Shown: positions 23,460 to 32,686 of the stretch, one piece after another
Numbering within the stretch: the first letter of the stretch is position 1
Layout of the letters: every line of letters starts with the position of its first letter
Assembly (NCBI GenBank): GCA_963930655.1
Contig: OZ005621.1
Location: 6,807,001 to 6,871,000 of the forward strand
Origin: Myrica gale
Taxonomy: Eukaryota > Streptophyta > Magnoliopsida > Fagales > Myricaceae
Reading direction: 5' to 3'
DNA: 64,000 bases
Program-made: the position numbers and the translations under genes
The notes under the pieces: generated by a model
The model's input: the letters and a program-made list of their open reading frames with translations, nothing else
What the model was told of the DNA's origin: nothing
The model's database searches: none

Positions 23460-25183
23460 AAAGAATTAACAATAACCCTCCCCACCTTCTTGTTCCTTCT
23501 AGAAGTAGAAGAACTCCCATCATAGTTCACGGAGCATTCCAAAGCTTTTAGCTCTCTCATCATCTTCCTACCAGATCTGCCCGAACACCTACTGCCACCA
23601 TCCCTCTCCATCTCCAATGCAGCGAACAAATCCATTAGTGCGGATTCGTACCCAACACACGAAACCCCAACCATAAACCTGAACGACTGAACCATCTCCA
23701 ACACCCACTTCGATGGCACAACCGTCCCTTCACCCTCAACTGAAACGTCTCTTGGGTACATCACCCGCAAAGGTACAACACCCCCCTCACTGACCCTTTT
23801 CTCACAACGAACCAAATCACCTCCAAAATTCAATCCCAACTCCGACTGGTCATTACCCAATACACCAAACGGAAGAGAAGCCTCTACCTCGGGGTTGAGA
23901 GAAAGACCCACATCCGAAGGCAGCACTAAGTCACCAACCAAACCAGGACCAACCGAAACCATTTCGGCAGAAACCAACTCATCCGCAGCCGAGATATCAC
24001 CAGCCAAACCAGAACCACCCGAGACCAACTCGACAGAAGCCAACGCCGACGTATTTTGGCTCAAAACACCCTCCATCTTATCCCCGGAGAGAATCCGAGG
24101 CTCCCGATCCATCGAGAGAGCACAAGACCCAGTCTCGGTGGACCCCAACAGGACCTGCGGCAACCCACTGCCTCCACAGTCCACATCGGCAACTTCAATA
24201 GGGTTGGGGTCCTCCGGCGACGCATCCTCCAAAGCACCCTCAGCCATGGCAGTCGCGACATTGCCCAGTCTAAGCGACGAAGAAAGTGGGCCAATCCCAC
24301 TCAAAGGAACATGAGGCCCACGCAGCTGTTCGCAAGGGCCCGACTCCAGCCCAGTGTCTCTCGGCCCAGAAACCACCTCCGAAACAAGCCTATTCAAATG
24401 CCCAACAGAAGCAGGCCGTTGTCTCGGCCCACACACTGGGCAATTAGACTCAATGGGCTCGGGTACGGGTCGAAATGTCTCACCCCCATCACACTTCCGC
24501 ACCAGCGCAAACAACCCGTCCAGCTCAGATTTAATCTTCAATAAATGCATCCACATCTCCTCATCTGCCCCAGCCGCCGACTCAGTAATCCCAGGAGAAT
24601 AATTATCCTGGGAAAGCACGTTGTTCTCTGCGTGTCGAGCATGCGGCGCCAAGGAAGGTCCACGCGAAAGATGATTTCCATTTTTGCCCCCAACGTACTG
24701 AACAGGGTGGCTCACGCTTTTTCCAGCCTCCATCTTCTCCGACGACCCCGACCTCACCATCTTGGCAAACGAGACATCCTTACAGATGGACTTCGCAGCA
24801 TTCCCCCCTCTGCGACGCCTCAACACACCGATAGCTTTAATCACCTCTTCACACAGCACAACAACAGACCGCCACCCTTCTCTCCGCTTCCCCTCCGGGA
24901 TCATCACAGCCCCATGCCTACATCTCTCGCCAAACTCAGCAAGGGCCACATATCTGCCATTCTCGTTCGCACATTTCTGCACTAAAAACGCTCTCGTCGA
25001 TTCATTAAACTTCTCCGAGTAGTCTCTAGGCTCTTTTCCCTCCACCAGCTTACCAAACACGTTAGCCAACCACACCGCACCATACCTTCCAAACCGTATA
25101 GAGCTTTGAGTTTTCCTATTTCGTTCCGTTAATGTCACCAATCCAGTCGCACTCACAGAAAAAAAGAAAAGACTTAGCCTCAA
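23456..25183 (-). CDS. LINE ORF1 protein
   Basis: A 575-residue open frame in the inverted half of the LINE, read away from the RT part. The N-terminal ~150 residues (KFNESTRAFLVQKC ... CRHGAVMIPEGKRREGWRS) resemble the conserved start of plant L1 ORF1 proteins, which bind the element's RNA. The rest is low-complexity, rich in Ser, Gly, Val and Glu, with one Cys pair (CPVCGPRQRP) but no canonical CCHC knuckle. No stop interrupts it. The start Met at 25183 is the first in frame, but an earlier part of the 5' UTR could contribute. Expression in this position is doubtful. Confidence 0.75.
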   Translation of the reverse strand: MRLSLFFFSVSATGLVTLTERNRKTQSSIRFGRYGAVWLANVFGKLVEGKEPRDYSEKFNESTRAFLVQKCANENGRYVALAEFGERCRHGAVMIPEGKRREGWRSVVVLCEEVIKAIGVLRRRRGGNAAKSICKDVSFAKMVRSGSSEKMEAGKSVSHPVQYVGGKNGNHLSRGPSLAPHARHAENNVLSQDNYSPGITESAAGADEEMWMHLLKIKSELDGLFALVRKCDGGETFRPVPEPIESNCPVCGPRQRPASVGHLNRLVSEVVSGPRDTGLESGPCEQLRGPHVPLSGIGPLSSSLRLGNVATAMAEGALEDASPEDPNPIEVADVDCGGSGLPQVLLGSTETGSCALSMDREPRILSGDKMEGVLSQNTSALASVELVSGGSGLAGDISAADELVSAEMVSVGPGLVGDLVLPSDVGLSLNPEVEASLPFGVLGNDQSELGLNFGGDLVRCEKRVSEGGVVPLRVMYPRDVSVEGEGTVVPSKWVLEMVQSFRFMVGVSCVGYESALMDLFAALEMERDGGSRCSGRSGRKMMRELKALECSVNYDGSSSTSRRNKKVGRVIVNSL

Positions 25184-25431
25184 TCGTTAAGCTGCGAACA
25201 AACGCCATTTTCTACGTGAAGTCTTATCCGATCAATATATTTTTACAAGAAAGGACAGAAAGCAATGCATGCGATCGTAGGTATTTTAGGAAGATGGATT
25301 GAACAGGCCAAAGATGGAAATAACGGGATACTCCGAAGTTAACGTGACCGGAGCAGCGGCCGCAGTGGGCGGCTACTGCAACTGCAGTCGTCTCTCACTC
25401 TCTCTCTCTCTCTCTCAGCTGCGATGAGAAG
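25184..25431 (-). other. Inverted LINE 5' UTR and inversion junction
   Basis: GC-rich leader upstream of ORF1 on the minus strand, with a (CT)n tract on the + strand at about 25395-25417. The inversion joint with the sense RT half is near 25425-25435. Because ORF1 and a leader are present, the second priming event copied close to the RNA 5' end. Confidence 0.65.
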
Positions 25432-27660
25432 ATGAATGTTATGGCAATGTTTAATGAGTTTGCTAGGGATGAGAGGTTTGTTCGGAGCCTGAACTCTTCT
25501 TTTATTGTCCTTATTCCTAAGAAGCCGGGGGCGGTTGATCTTAAAGATTTTCGCCCTATCAGTTTGGTGGGGGGCATTTACAAGATCTTAGCCAATGTGT
25601 TGGCTAATAGGATGAAGCTTGTTCTTGATAAGATTATTTCACCCTCTCAGAATGCTTTTGTCGGGGGAAGACAGATTCTGGACTCGGTGCTCATTGCTAA
25701 TGAATGTATCGATTCGCGGTTGAGATCTGGGGTGCCGGGAATGCTTTGTAAGTTGGACGTGCAGAAAGCGTATGATCATGTTAATTGGAAGTTCCTTATG
25801 TATCTTCTCCGCATATGTGGATTCAATGAAAAATGGTGTAGGTGGATCTATTTTTGCATATCGACGGTGAAGTTTTCTGTGATGGTTAATGGTTGTCCGG
25901 AGGGTTTTTTCGGTAGCTCTCGTGGTTTACGGCAAGGGGACCCCCTCTCTCCCCTTTTGTTTGTTATTGTCATGGAAGCTTTTAGCCGTATGTTGGGGAG
26001 AGTGGTCGAGCATGGAAGCTTAGAGGGGTTTATGGTTGGAGGGGGTTCAGGGGGAAGCGTGTGCATATCTCACTTGCTTTTCGCGGATGATACTTTGGTG
26101 CTATGTGGTGCGGATGCCCGCCAGTTCAGGAGTATTAGATGCCTTCTGTGTTTTGAGGCTGTTTCTGGCCTTCGAATCAATTTGTCGAAGTTCGAAGTTA
26201 TTCCCATTGGTAGGGTTGATAATGTTCAGGAATTGGCGGGAATTATGCAATGTGGGGTGTCCTCGCTCCCCTTCAAATACTTGGGTCTTCCGTTGGGGGC
26301 AAGCTTCAAGTGTGTTCACATTTGGGACGAGATCATTGAACGGATGGAAAGAAGACTTGCGGGTTGGAAAAGGATGTATCTCTCTAAGGGGGGTAGGCTT
26401 ACCCTCATTAAATCTACTCTTTCATGCCTACCGACTTATTTCCTTTCTTTATTCCCTATACCGGTTGCAGTGGCTAATCGATTGGAAAAGATTCAGAGAG
26501 ATTTCCTATGGGGCAGCGATGAGACTGTGCATAAGTTTCATCTTGTGAGGTGGGAGCGGGTGTGCTCTCCCCATCATGCTGGGGGTTTGGGGATCCGCAG
26601 TTTATCCATGTTCAATAAGGCTCTGTTGAGTAAGTGGCTGTGGCGTTTTGCTCATGAGAGAGATAGGCTTTGGCGGCTTGTCATTGCTGCTAAATATGGG
26701 AGTTGTGTGGGTGATTGGAGATCTCGTTCTCTCCGGGGACCGTATGGTGTTAGCCTTTGGAGGTTCATTTCCAAAGGGTGGGCGGCCTTCAGTAAGTCTC
26801 TCAAGTATGTGGTGGGGAGTGGTGTTAGGGTTAGTTTTTGGCAAGACGTTTGGTGTGGAGATATTCCTTTGTCTTTGGCTTTTCCGGTGGTCTATTCTTT
26901 GGCTCTTAATAAGGAGGCTACGGTGGCGGATTATGTGGCGGTGAATGATGGTATAGTTGTGTGGAATGTTTCCTTTGTTCGATCAGCTAATGATTGGGAG
27001 TTGGAGGATTTCTCCGCGTTTTTCTCCAAGTTGTATGGGTCAGCGATTCGGAGGGGGGAGGATGATAAGATGGCATGGACTGGCTCCAAAAATGGTTCTT
27101 TTACTGTTAAGTCTATGTACTCTTCCGTTGTCAGTAGGAGCAGAGTTAATTTCCCTCGGAAAGGAGTTTGGAAGACGAAGTGCCCTTTGAAGGTGTCTTT
27201 CTTTGTGTGGGAGGCTACGCATGGGAAGATTCTTACGTCGGATAATCTTCGGAGGAAAGGTATCTATATTGCAGATTGGTGCTATCTTTGTCGTGATAAT
27301 GGGGAGTCGGTTGACCATGTGCTCCTCCACTGTCCGTTCTCGAGGGGGATTTGGAATCATGTGCTGGGCATTACAAATTTTCAGTGGGTAATGCCGGAGA
27401 AGGTTTCGGGAGTGTTGTGGAGTTGGAGTAGGAGGTTGTCCAATCCGATTGCTAAGGCTATTTGGAGAATGATTCCTTCATGCATTTGGTGGTGTCTTTG
27501 GAGGGAACGGAATAGTAGATGTTTTGAGAATTGTTCATTGTCTTTGGTGAAGATGCAAGAACTTGTGTTAATTTCCCTCTTTAGTTGGGCTAATGTGGTG
27601 CTTAGCTGTCCTTTTGTTGATTTTAATGATTTTCTTAGTTTTTTGGTTTGTTTAGATTAA
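25432..27660 (+). CDS. LINE reverse transcriptase, 3' part of ORF2
   Basis: 742-residue uninterrupted frame. Order: RT fingers (SSFIVLIPKKPGAVDLKDFRPIS), palm motifs (LRQGDPLSP, then the catalytic LLFADDTLV near residue 220), a thumb and linker region, and a C-terminal zf-RVT domain with Cys and His residues (CYLCRDNG, then HVLLHC). The endonuclease that normally precedes it is inverted and separated, so this is a partial ORF2 with no native start; the Met at 25432 lies at the inversion joint. Absence of stops over 2.2 kb suggests a fairly recent insertion. Confidence 0.9.
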   Translation: MNVMAMFNEFARDERFVRSLNSSFIVLIPKKPGAVDLKDFRPISLVGGIYKILANVLANRMKLVLDKIISPSQNAFVGGRQILDSVLIANECIDSRLRSGVPGMLCKLDVQKAYDHVNWKFLMYLLRICGFNEKWCRWIYFCISTVKFSVMVNGCPEGFFGSSRGLRQGDPLSPLLFVIVMEAFSRMLGRVVEHGSLEGFMVGGGSGGSVCISHLLFADDTLVLCGADARQFRSIRCLLCFEAVSGLRINLSKFEVIPIGRVDNVQELAGIMQCGVSSLPFKYLGLPLGASFKCVHIWDEIIERMERRLAGWKRMYLSKGGRLTLIKSTLSCLPTYFLSLFPIPVAVANRLEKIQRDFLWGSDETVHKFHLVRWERVCSPHHAGGLGIRSLSMFNKALLSKWLWRFAHERDRLWRLVIAAKYGSCVGDWRSRSLRGPYGVSLWRFISKGWAAFSKSLKYVVGSGVRVSFWQDVWCGDIPLSLAFPVVYSLALNKEATVADYVAVNDGIVVWNVSFVRSANDWELEDFSAFFSKLYGSAIRRGEDDKMAWTGSKNGSFTVKSMYSSVVSRSRVNFPRKGVWKTKCPLKVSFFVWEATHGKILTSDNLRRKGIYIADWCYLCRDNGESVDHVLLHCPFSRGIWNHVLGITNFQWVMPEKVSGVLWSWSRRLSNPIAKAIWRMIPSCIWWCLWRERNSRCFENCSLSLVKMQELVLISLFSWANVVLSCPFVDFNDFLSFLVCLD

Positions 27661-30600
27661 GTGATTTCGGTATAGCACTTTGTACTGTTCTCACTTTTTT
27701 CTAATGAGATTGGTTACTTATCAAAAAAAAAAAAACATATATGTCAGAGCACTGATATTTCTAGCAGTGCTTTCTTTGATCGTGTGATATCCTTTTTTAC
27801 ACTGATGATTTGTAGTAGTTTCAACACGAATGCAAAGCTTGCTACTTGGGGTCACAAATTCTTTTTCATTCTACAAGGTTCCATTGCACCACGTTTTTGG
27901 TTCAAGAGCATAGTATGGACTGCAATATGAAAAGAATATTGACGCTACAATCTTGGTTCTGAAACTGTATAGGAACTAGATGCATCATACTGCAGTGTCT
28001 ACAGAAATTCTATTCCTTGTATCCTACCATTTTGGATGAATACATATATGTCAGAGCACTGATATTTCTATCATGGCGTAAATGGTATTTGGATGATAAA
28101 AGGTTCTGCTAAAAAAAAATTAGAGCCCAGTTGCAAGCTGAGACCTGGACCCTCTTCACCCCGAATTGAGGACGAATGGCATTAGGTTCTCCTGACCATA
28201 ATTCCAACAGGGGTTCATAGGTTACTGGGATTCGATGGCCTTGACATCGGTTTAAACTCTTTAATACATGTGATTTAACCTATGTGTCTAGTTCATGGGT
28301 TCAGCAGTGTCTGTATCAAAAGGAACAATACACTGATCAGCAGACAATTATCTGTTTGTATCCTGCCATCCTACTGATTTTCATCTTTTTAGCGGTTGTT
28401 CACAACTTAATTGATGTCTTTCTACAAATGGTAATGCAGGAAAAAACAATCGCCACAATTTCGTATTTGCGCAAAGTTCACTGGTTTGAGAAATTCAATT
28501 GGTTCATCAGCAGTGAAAACTATTTGGTAATCAGCGGGCGTGATGCTCAACAGAATGAGATGATAGTCAAACGTTATATGTCAAAAGGAGATCTGTAAGT
28601 AAATGTGACTATCCTGTTATCATAATATAGGCCTACTCCTGATTGCACAATATTTGTCTTCATTCTTTTCCTACAGAAATTATTTCAGTCTTACAAGTTT
28701 GCTAGTCATTAGGGTTAATTAGAAGTCAAAGTTGTCTGTTTTGATGTTGATTGGATTTTGTAACAGGTATATCCATGCAGATCTGCATGGAGCTTCTAGT
28801 ACTGTGATAAAAAATCATAGGCCTGAACAACCAGTTCCTCCTCTTACTTTAAACCAAGCAGGATGTTTCACGGTAAGTCACTAACTTTTCCCTGTATTGT
28901 TAATCTTAATGCCACTTCATGGAATAATTTTGAAGTGGAGTGAATGAAAACACTGGATGGAACATGATATAACCTTGTCTTTTAATTTATGACATAGGTT
29001 TGCCATATTCAGGTGTGGGATTCCAAGATTGTCACTAGTGCTTGGTGGGTTTATCCTGACCAGGTCAGTAAAACTGCTCCTACTGGGGAATATCTCACAG
29101 TTGGAAGTTTTATGATTCGTGGCAAGAAAAACTTTCTTCCTCCGCACCCTCTTATTATGGGCTTTGGGTTGTTATTTCGCTTGGATGAGAGCTCCTTAGG
29201 ATCACATTTAAATGAAAGGAGGGTAAGAGGTGAAGGTGAAGGGATAAATGATGTTGACGAAAGTCAGCCTCTCAAAGAAAAATCCGATACCGAGTCGGAG
29301 AGTGAAACAGATGAAAAACTTACCCTAGAACTGGAAAGCATTCCCGATTCATCTGCAGATCTTCAAAAATCAGGACTTGAAGGATCTGTAGTTGAACCTG
29401 CTCATAGTGGCTTGACTACCACCTATACTGAAGGTCTTGACTCAAATGAGTCACCTGGTGAGGAGAGTCCTACCTTGGATGGTGTTGAGAAGGAGAATAT
29501 ATCTGGAATTTCCGGAAATGGTGCTGCTTCTGTCACCCAGCAACTCGAGGATCTCATTGATCAGGCTTTGGGCTAGGATCTGCTACTGTGTCTGGGAAAA
29601 GTTATGGGCTTGAAGGATCTCAAATCAATCCAGTTGAGGAACATAATCATGAAGAAAAGAAAGCTATAGCAAAAGATAGGCCTTATATCTCCAAGGGTGA
29701 AAGAAGGAAGCTGAAGAAAGGCCAGAACAATGTGTGTAGATGCAAATTTTGATAAGGGAACTGAAAACTCAAAACAAATTGATGCTTCTGTTGGTCATCA
29801 AGAGGAAAGATTGCAAACTATGAAGCCAGGTGGTGGAAAAATCAGCCGTGGGCAGAGGGGTAAACTCGAGAAGATGAAGGAGAAGTATGCTGACCAAGAT
29901 GAGGAAGAAAGGAACATTCGCATGGCTCTCTTGGCTGAGTATGGCTACTTGTGCTATTCTTTCTATGCAAGTCATAGGAATACAGATGTTTCTTCTATGC
30001 TTTCATACTGATTTGCTCTCTGTTTTATGTGTTGATGTCCCTAATTCCATGACCATGCCATTTGTGTGCGTAGGTGTGTGGGTGCATGCATGTTTTAAGT
30101 ATTTGTGTTTCTGAATGTCTGTGTATACTGTGCCCGAGCTTTTTCCTTCTGTTCAGTGGCCTCTGACCTAGTTTTTTTGTTATTGATAGAAATTCTCTTG
30201 TTAAGACCATATGAATTGACTAAAAGCTCTGTACAATATTATATGAAGATCTTTTCCTTTTCAAAGGGTACAGTAGAATATTATCGCTCATGTGCCATAC
30301 CTACCATGTTCTTATAAGTTGCTACAGAACTTGTTTTTGTATACCCAATTTTGACTCTTCAATTGAAGTAGAATTCATTGGATATTCGCGATATTGTAGT
30401 TGCCAATTCTTAAACCCTGTGAAAGATAATGCTCATTAGGATGTCAATGTACCAAACATGTCCATGAGGAAGAAATTACATTCCAGGGATGACTCTATTA
30501 TAACTTGTTGAATACCTATTTCGTGTTCCATTATCTGGTTCTAGTTACTAATAACTTAAAAACTGAATATCTCTAAATTTTCAGTCTGCTGGAAAAATAA

Positions 30601-31806
30601 ATAAGACAGATGGAGGGACACAGAAAGAGAATGAAGATATAGCGCAAGAGAAGAAACCTGGTATCGGTATGCTTTCCTTGGAAGGAGGGTGGTCTTTCTT
30701 TCTTTCTGTACTATGAATGTTGAACCATGCAATTTTTTTGTTTCGCTAACATCAAAAGCCATTATTTGCTGGTAAAGAATTTGTAGTTTGGGGCTGAAAT
30801 CAAGTCATCATATTTGAATAATCACGGGATATAGTTTGTAATGGTTTTCATGATATCTTACGAGATTTTCATAGAAATTATTTTTTTATCTGTCAGGTCT
30901 GGAAGATGCTTCAAAAATATGTTACAAGTGTAAGAAGGCAGGTCACCTGTCTCGGGACTGTAAAGAGCATCCAGATGGATCTTTGCATAGTCATGTAAAT
31001 GGTAGTGTCGAAGGTGACCGTCCTATGGTTTTTGGAAATGATTCTGTGATTGACAAGGTGCCCATGGAAGAGGATGATATTCATGAGATTGGTGAAGAAG
31101 AGAAAGAGAAATTAAACGATGTTGATTACTTGACTGGGAATCCACTGCCTACTGATGTTCTCTTGTATGCTGTGCCTGTCTGTGGTCCTTATAATGCACT
31201 TTAATCATATAAATACCGCGTCAAGATAATTCCCGGGACTGCAAAGAAAGGGAAAGGTAACCAAAACTTCCACTTCTTGAATCTAGATTTTGACGAAGTT
31301 TACTTGCTTCTGTTAATTTTATCTTCTTTTTCCCTCGTGGAAACTTGCTTTTCTACATCTCATGCTTTATGTGCCCAGTAGTGCCGGCATATTTCTGAGT
31401 TTGATACTCAGGATAGAAGTTGCCTCCATTTAAAATTTTGTAGTCCTATCTGTGGATGTATGGGACGTTATCATAATAGAAGTGGGAAAAACTTGAATTA
31501 CAGACTTGTCAATTTGTTTGTATAAATTTTTTCCTTCTTCAGTCTTTTGCAGCTGCAAAAACTGCCATGAATTTGTTTAGCCACATGCCGGAAGCTACAA
31601 TCAGGGAGAAGGAATTAATGAAAGCATTTACAGATCCTGAGCTAGTTGCTGCTATTATTGGCAATACAAAGATAACAGCTGCAGGACTGACACAGTTGAA
31701 ACAGAAGCAAAAGAAAGGCAAGAAGAGCGGTAAAGAAAGGAGCTCGCCAGCATATTGTGCTGTGGGTAACAAGCCAGATGATTTTTCAGTTTTGTCCTCA
31801 GATTAG

Positions 31807-31852
31807 AACTTGTAAAAACTAGCTGCTTTAGTTTACCTGGAGATTTAGTCCC

Positions 31853-31891
<39 letters not shown>

Positions 31892-32686
31892 TTATGTATA
31901 GCTAATGGGATTTCTTTAGAAATTGTTATAGAGGGTGTGTGATTGAGATCATGATCAACGAATATGGTTCCGCTTTAAATTATAAGTGGCAATCATTTCT
32001 TTATTCCTTTTGCCCTTGTTTGTTGTAATACGATAAATTTTGCAGTGTAGATCTGCTCATAGTTCTTCCATCCCGAAATGGCAACATTATGTTACCTCTT
32101 CTCGTGCCAAAAACTTAATGTCTTAGAGTCTGCTTCTAGAGAATGACAGAAACAAACACGTTTTTAGGGAGATTATTTAGATGTAAATAAAGAGATAGGC
32201 AACAAACAAAAACATGAAGCTGATGGTCATTTGGTTTCTGAAAAAGTACTGCTCCCACCGCCTCTCTGTTGACATCCTGTCGAAGTTTTACCAGTTAAAA
32301 TATACTTCGTTTCTTGATTGGAGTGGGTAGTGCTAACTAGTTTCCTGGTCGATTCTGAAAGTTCTGATACTTGCTTCAGGGCCAGTGCAAGCTAGGATGC
32401 TTATTAATTCCTAGTTAGATCAAAGGGTGTTGATTCTTAAAATTATATGGCGACAAACTCAAAATTACAAACGAAGTATCCTATAAAAGAAAAAAGAACA
32501 AACTTGGTTAAGGCAGAGTTATCAGCAATATAAATTAAGTAATCATTCTATTTAGGCCAGATGCGGCAGTAAAGGCATTGGTACAATTTTACAAGCGAAG
32601 TAACATAGGAGCATCGCAGTTACTTGGGAGAAAAACAGAAGTAACACGAGAACATACAAAAAGGGGAGAAGCTATGCAAATCTAGA
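31807..32686. other. Intergenic between convergent NEMF pseudogene and RPS1
   Basis: Holds the 3' flanks of both genes. A (GA)n microsatellite runs from 31856 to 31888. Nothing else was recognised. Confidence 0.6.

Larger units (their letters stand above)
22825..27734 (+). mobile_element. L1-type LINE with 5' inversion (twin priming)
   Basis: About 4.9 kb, flanked by a short duplication acatata (22818-22824 and 27735-27741), with a poly(A) tail at about 27723-27734. The 3' half (reverse transcriptase) is in + orientation, but the 5' half (5' UTR, ORF1, endonuclease) is inverted, with its endonuclease end at the left junction and its 5' UTR abutting the RT part near 25425-25435. This is the order expected from twin priming during target-primed reverse transcription. 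The stretch between endonuclease and RT was lost. Related to the fragment at 18438-19793. Confidence 0.9.
22362..28096 (+). repeat. Tandem intron repeat, three copies, split by a LINE
   Basis: Copy A is 22362-22694, copy B a 5'-shortened version at 22695-22824, resuming after the LINE at 27735-27762, and copy C is 27763-28096. Copies are nearly identical (for example tactattccttgt-type blocks recur with only scattered substitutions). The LINE at 22825-27734 landed inside copy B. The array belongs to the NEMF pseudogene intron. Confidence 0.85.
20290..31806 (+). pseudogene. NEMF: NEMF / RQC2 (Tae2) homologue, decayed
   Basis: The intact protein binds stalled 60S subunits in ribosome-associated quality control. 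Surviving exons: 20290-20394, 20641-20753, 21027-21123, 21272-21396 (N-terminal NFACT-N, starting MVKVRMNTADVAAEVKFLRR), 21890-22019 (coiled coil, SAHANARRWYEMKKKQ), 28440-28594, 28767-28872, 28998-29936 (NFACT-R, with [15 protein letters not shown]), 30585-30660, 30897-31256 (zinc knuckle CYKCKKAGHLSRDC), 31553-31806 (NFACT-C). Lesions: exons for several hundred residues are absent between 21396 and 21890; the 21890 exon is shortened and shifted in frame; the frame slips to a TAG at 29574; it slips again near 29730; the splice donor near 29937 is lost; TAA at 31202 replaces a Gln codon. A LINE sits in the intron after 22019. Translation would stop early; an intact paralogue elsewhere is likely. 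Confidence 0.9.

Noticed and set aside
23895..24985. Several open frames on the + strand (139-162 residues)
   Set aside because: They are opposite LINE ORF1, whose GC-rich, stop-poor sequence produces open frames on the other strand; composition is Pro/Ser/Arg low-complexity.
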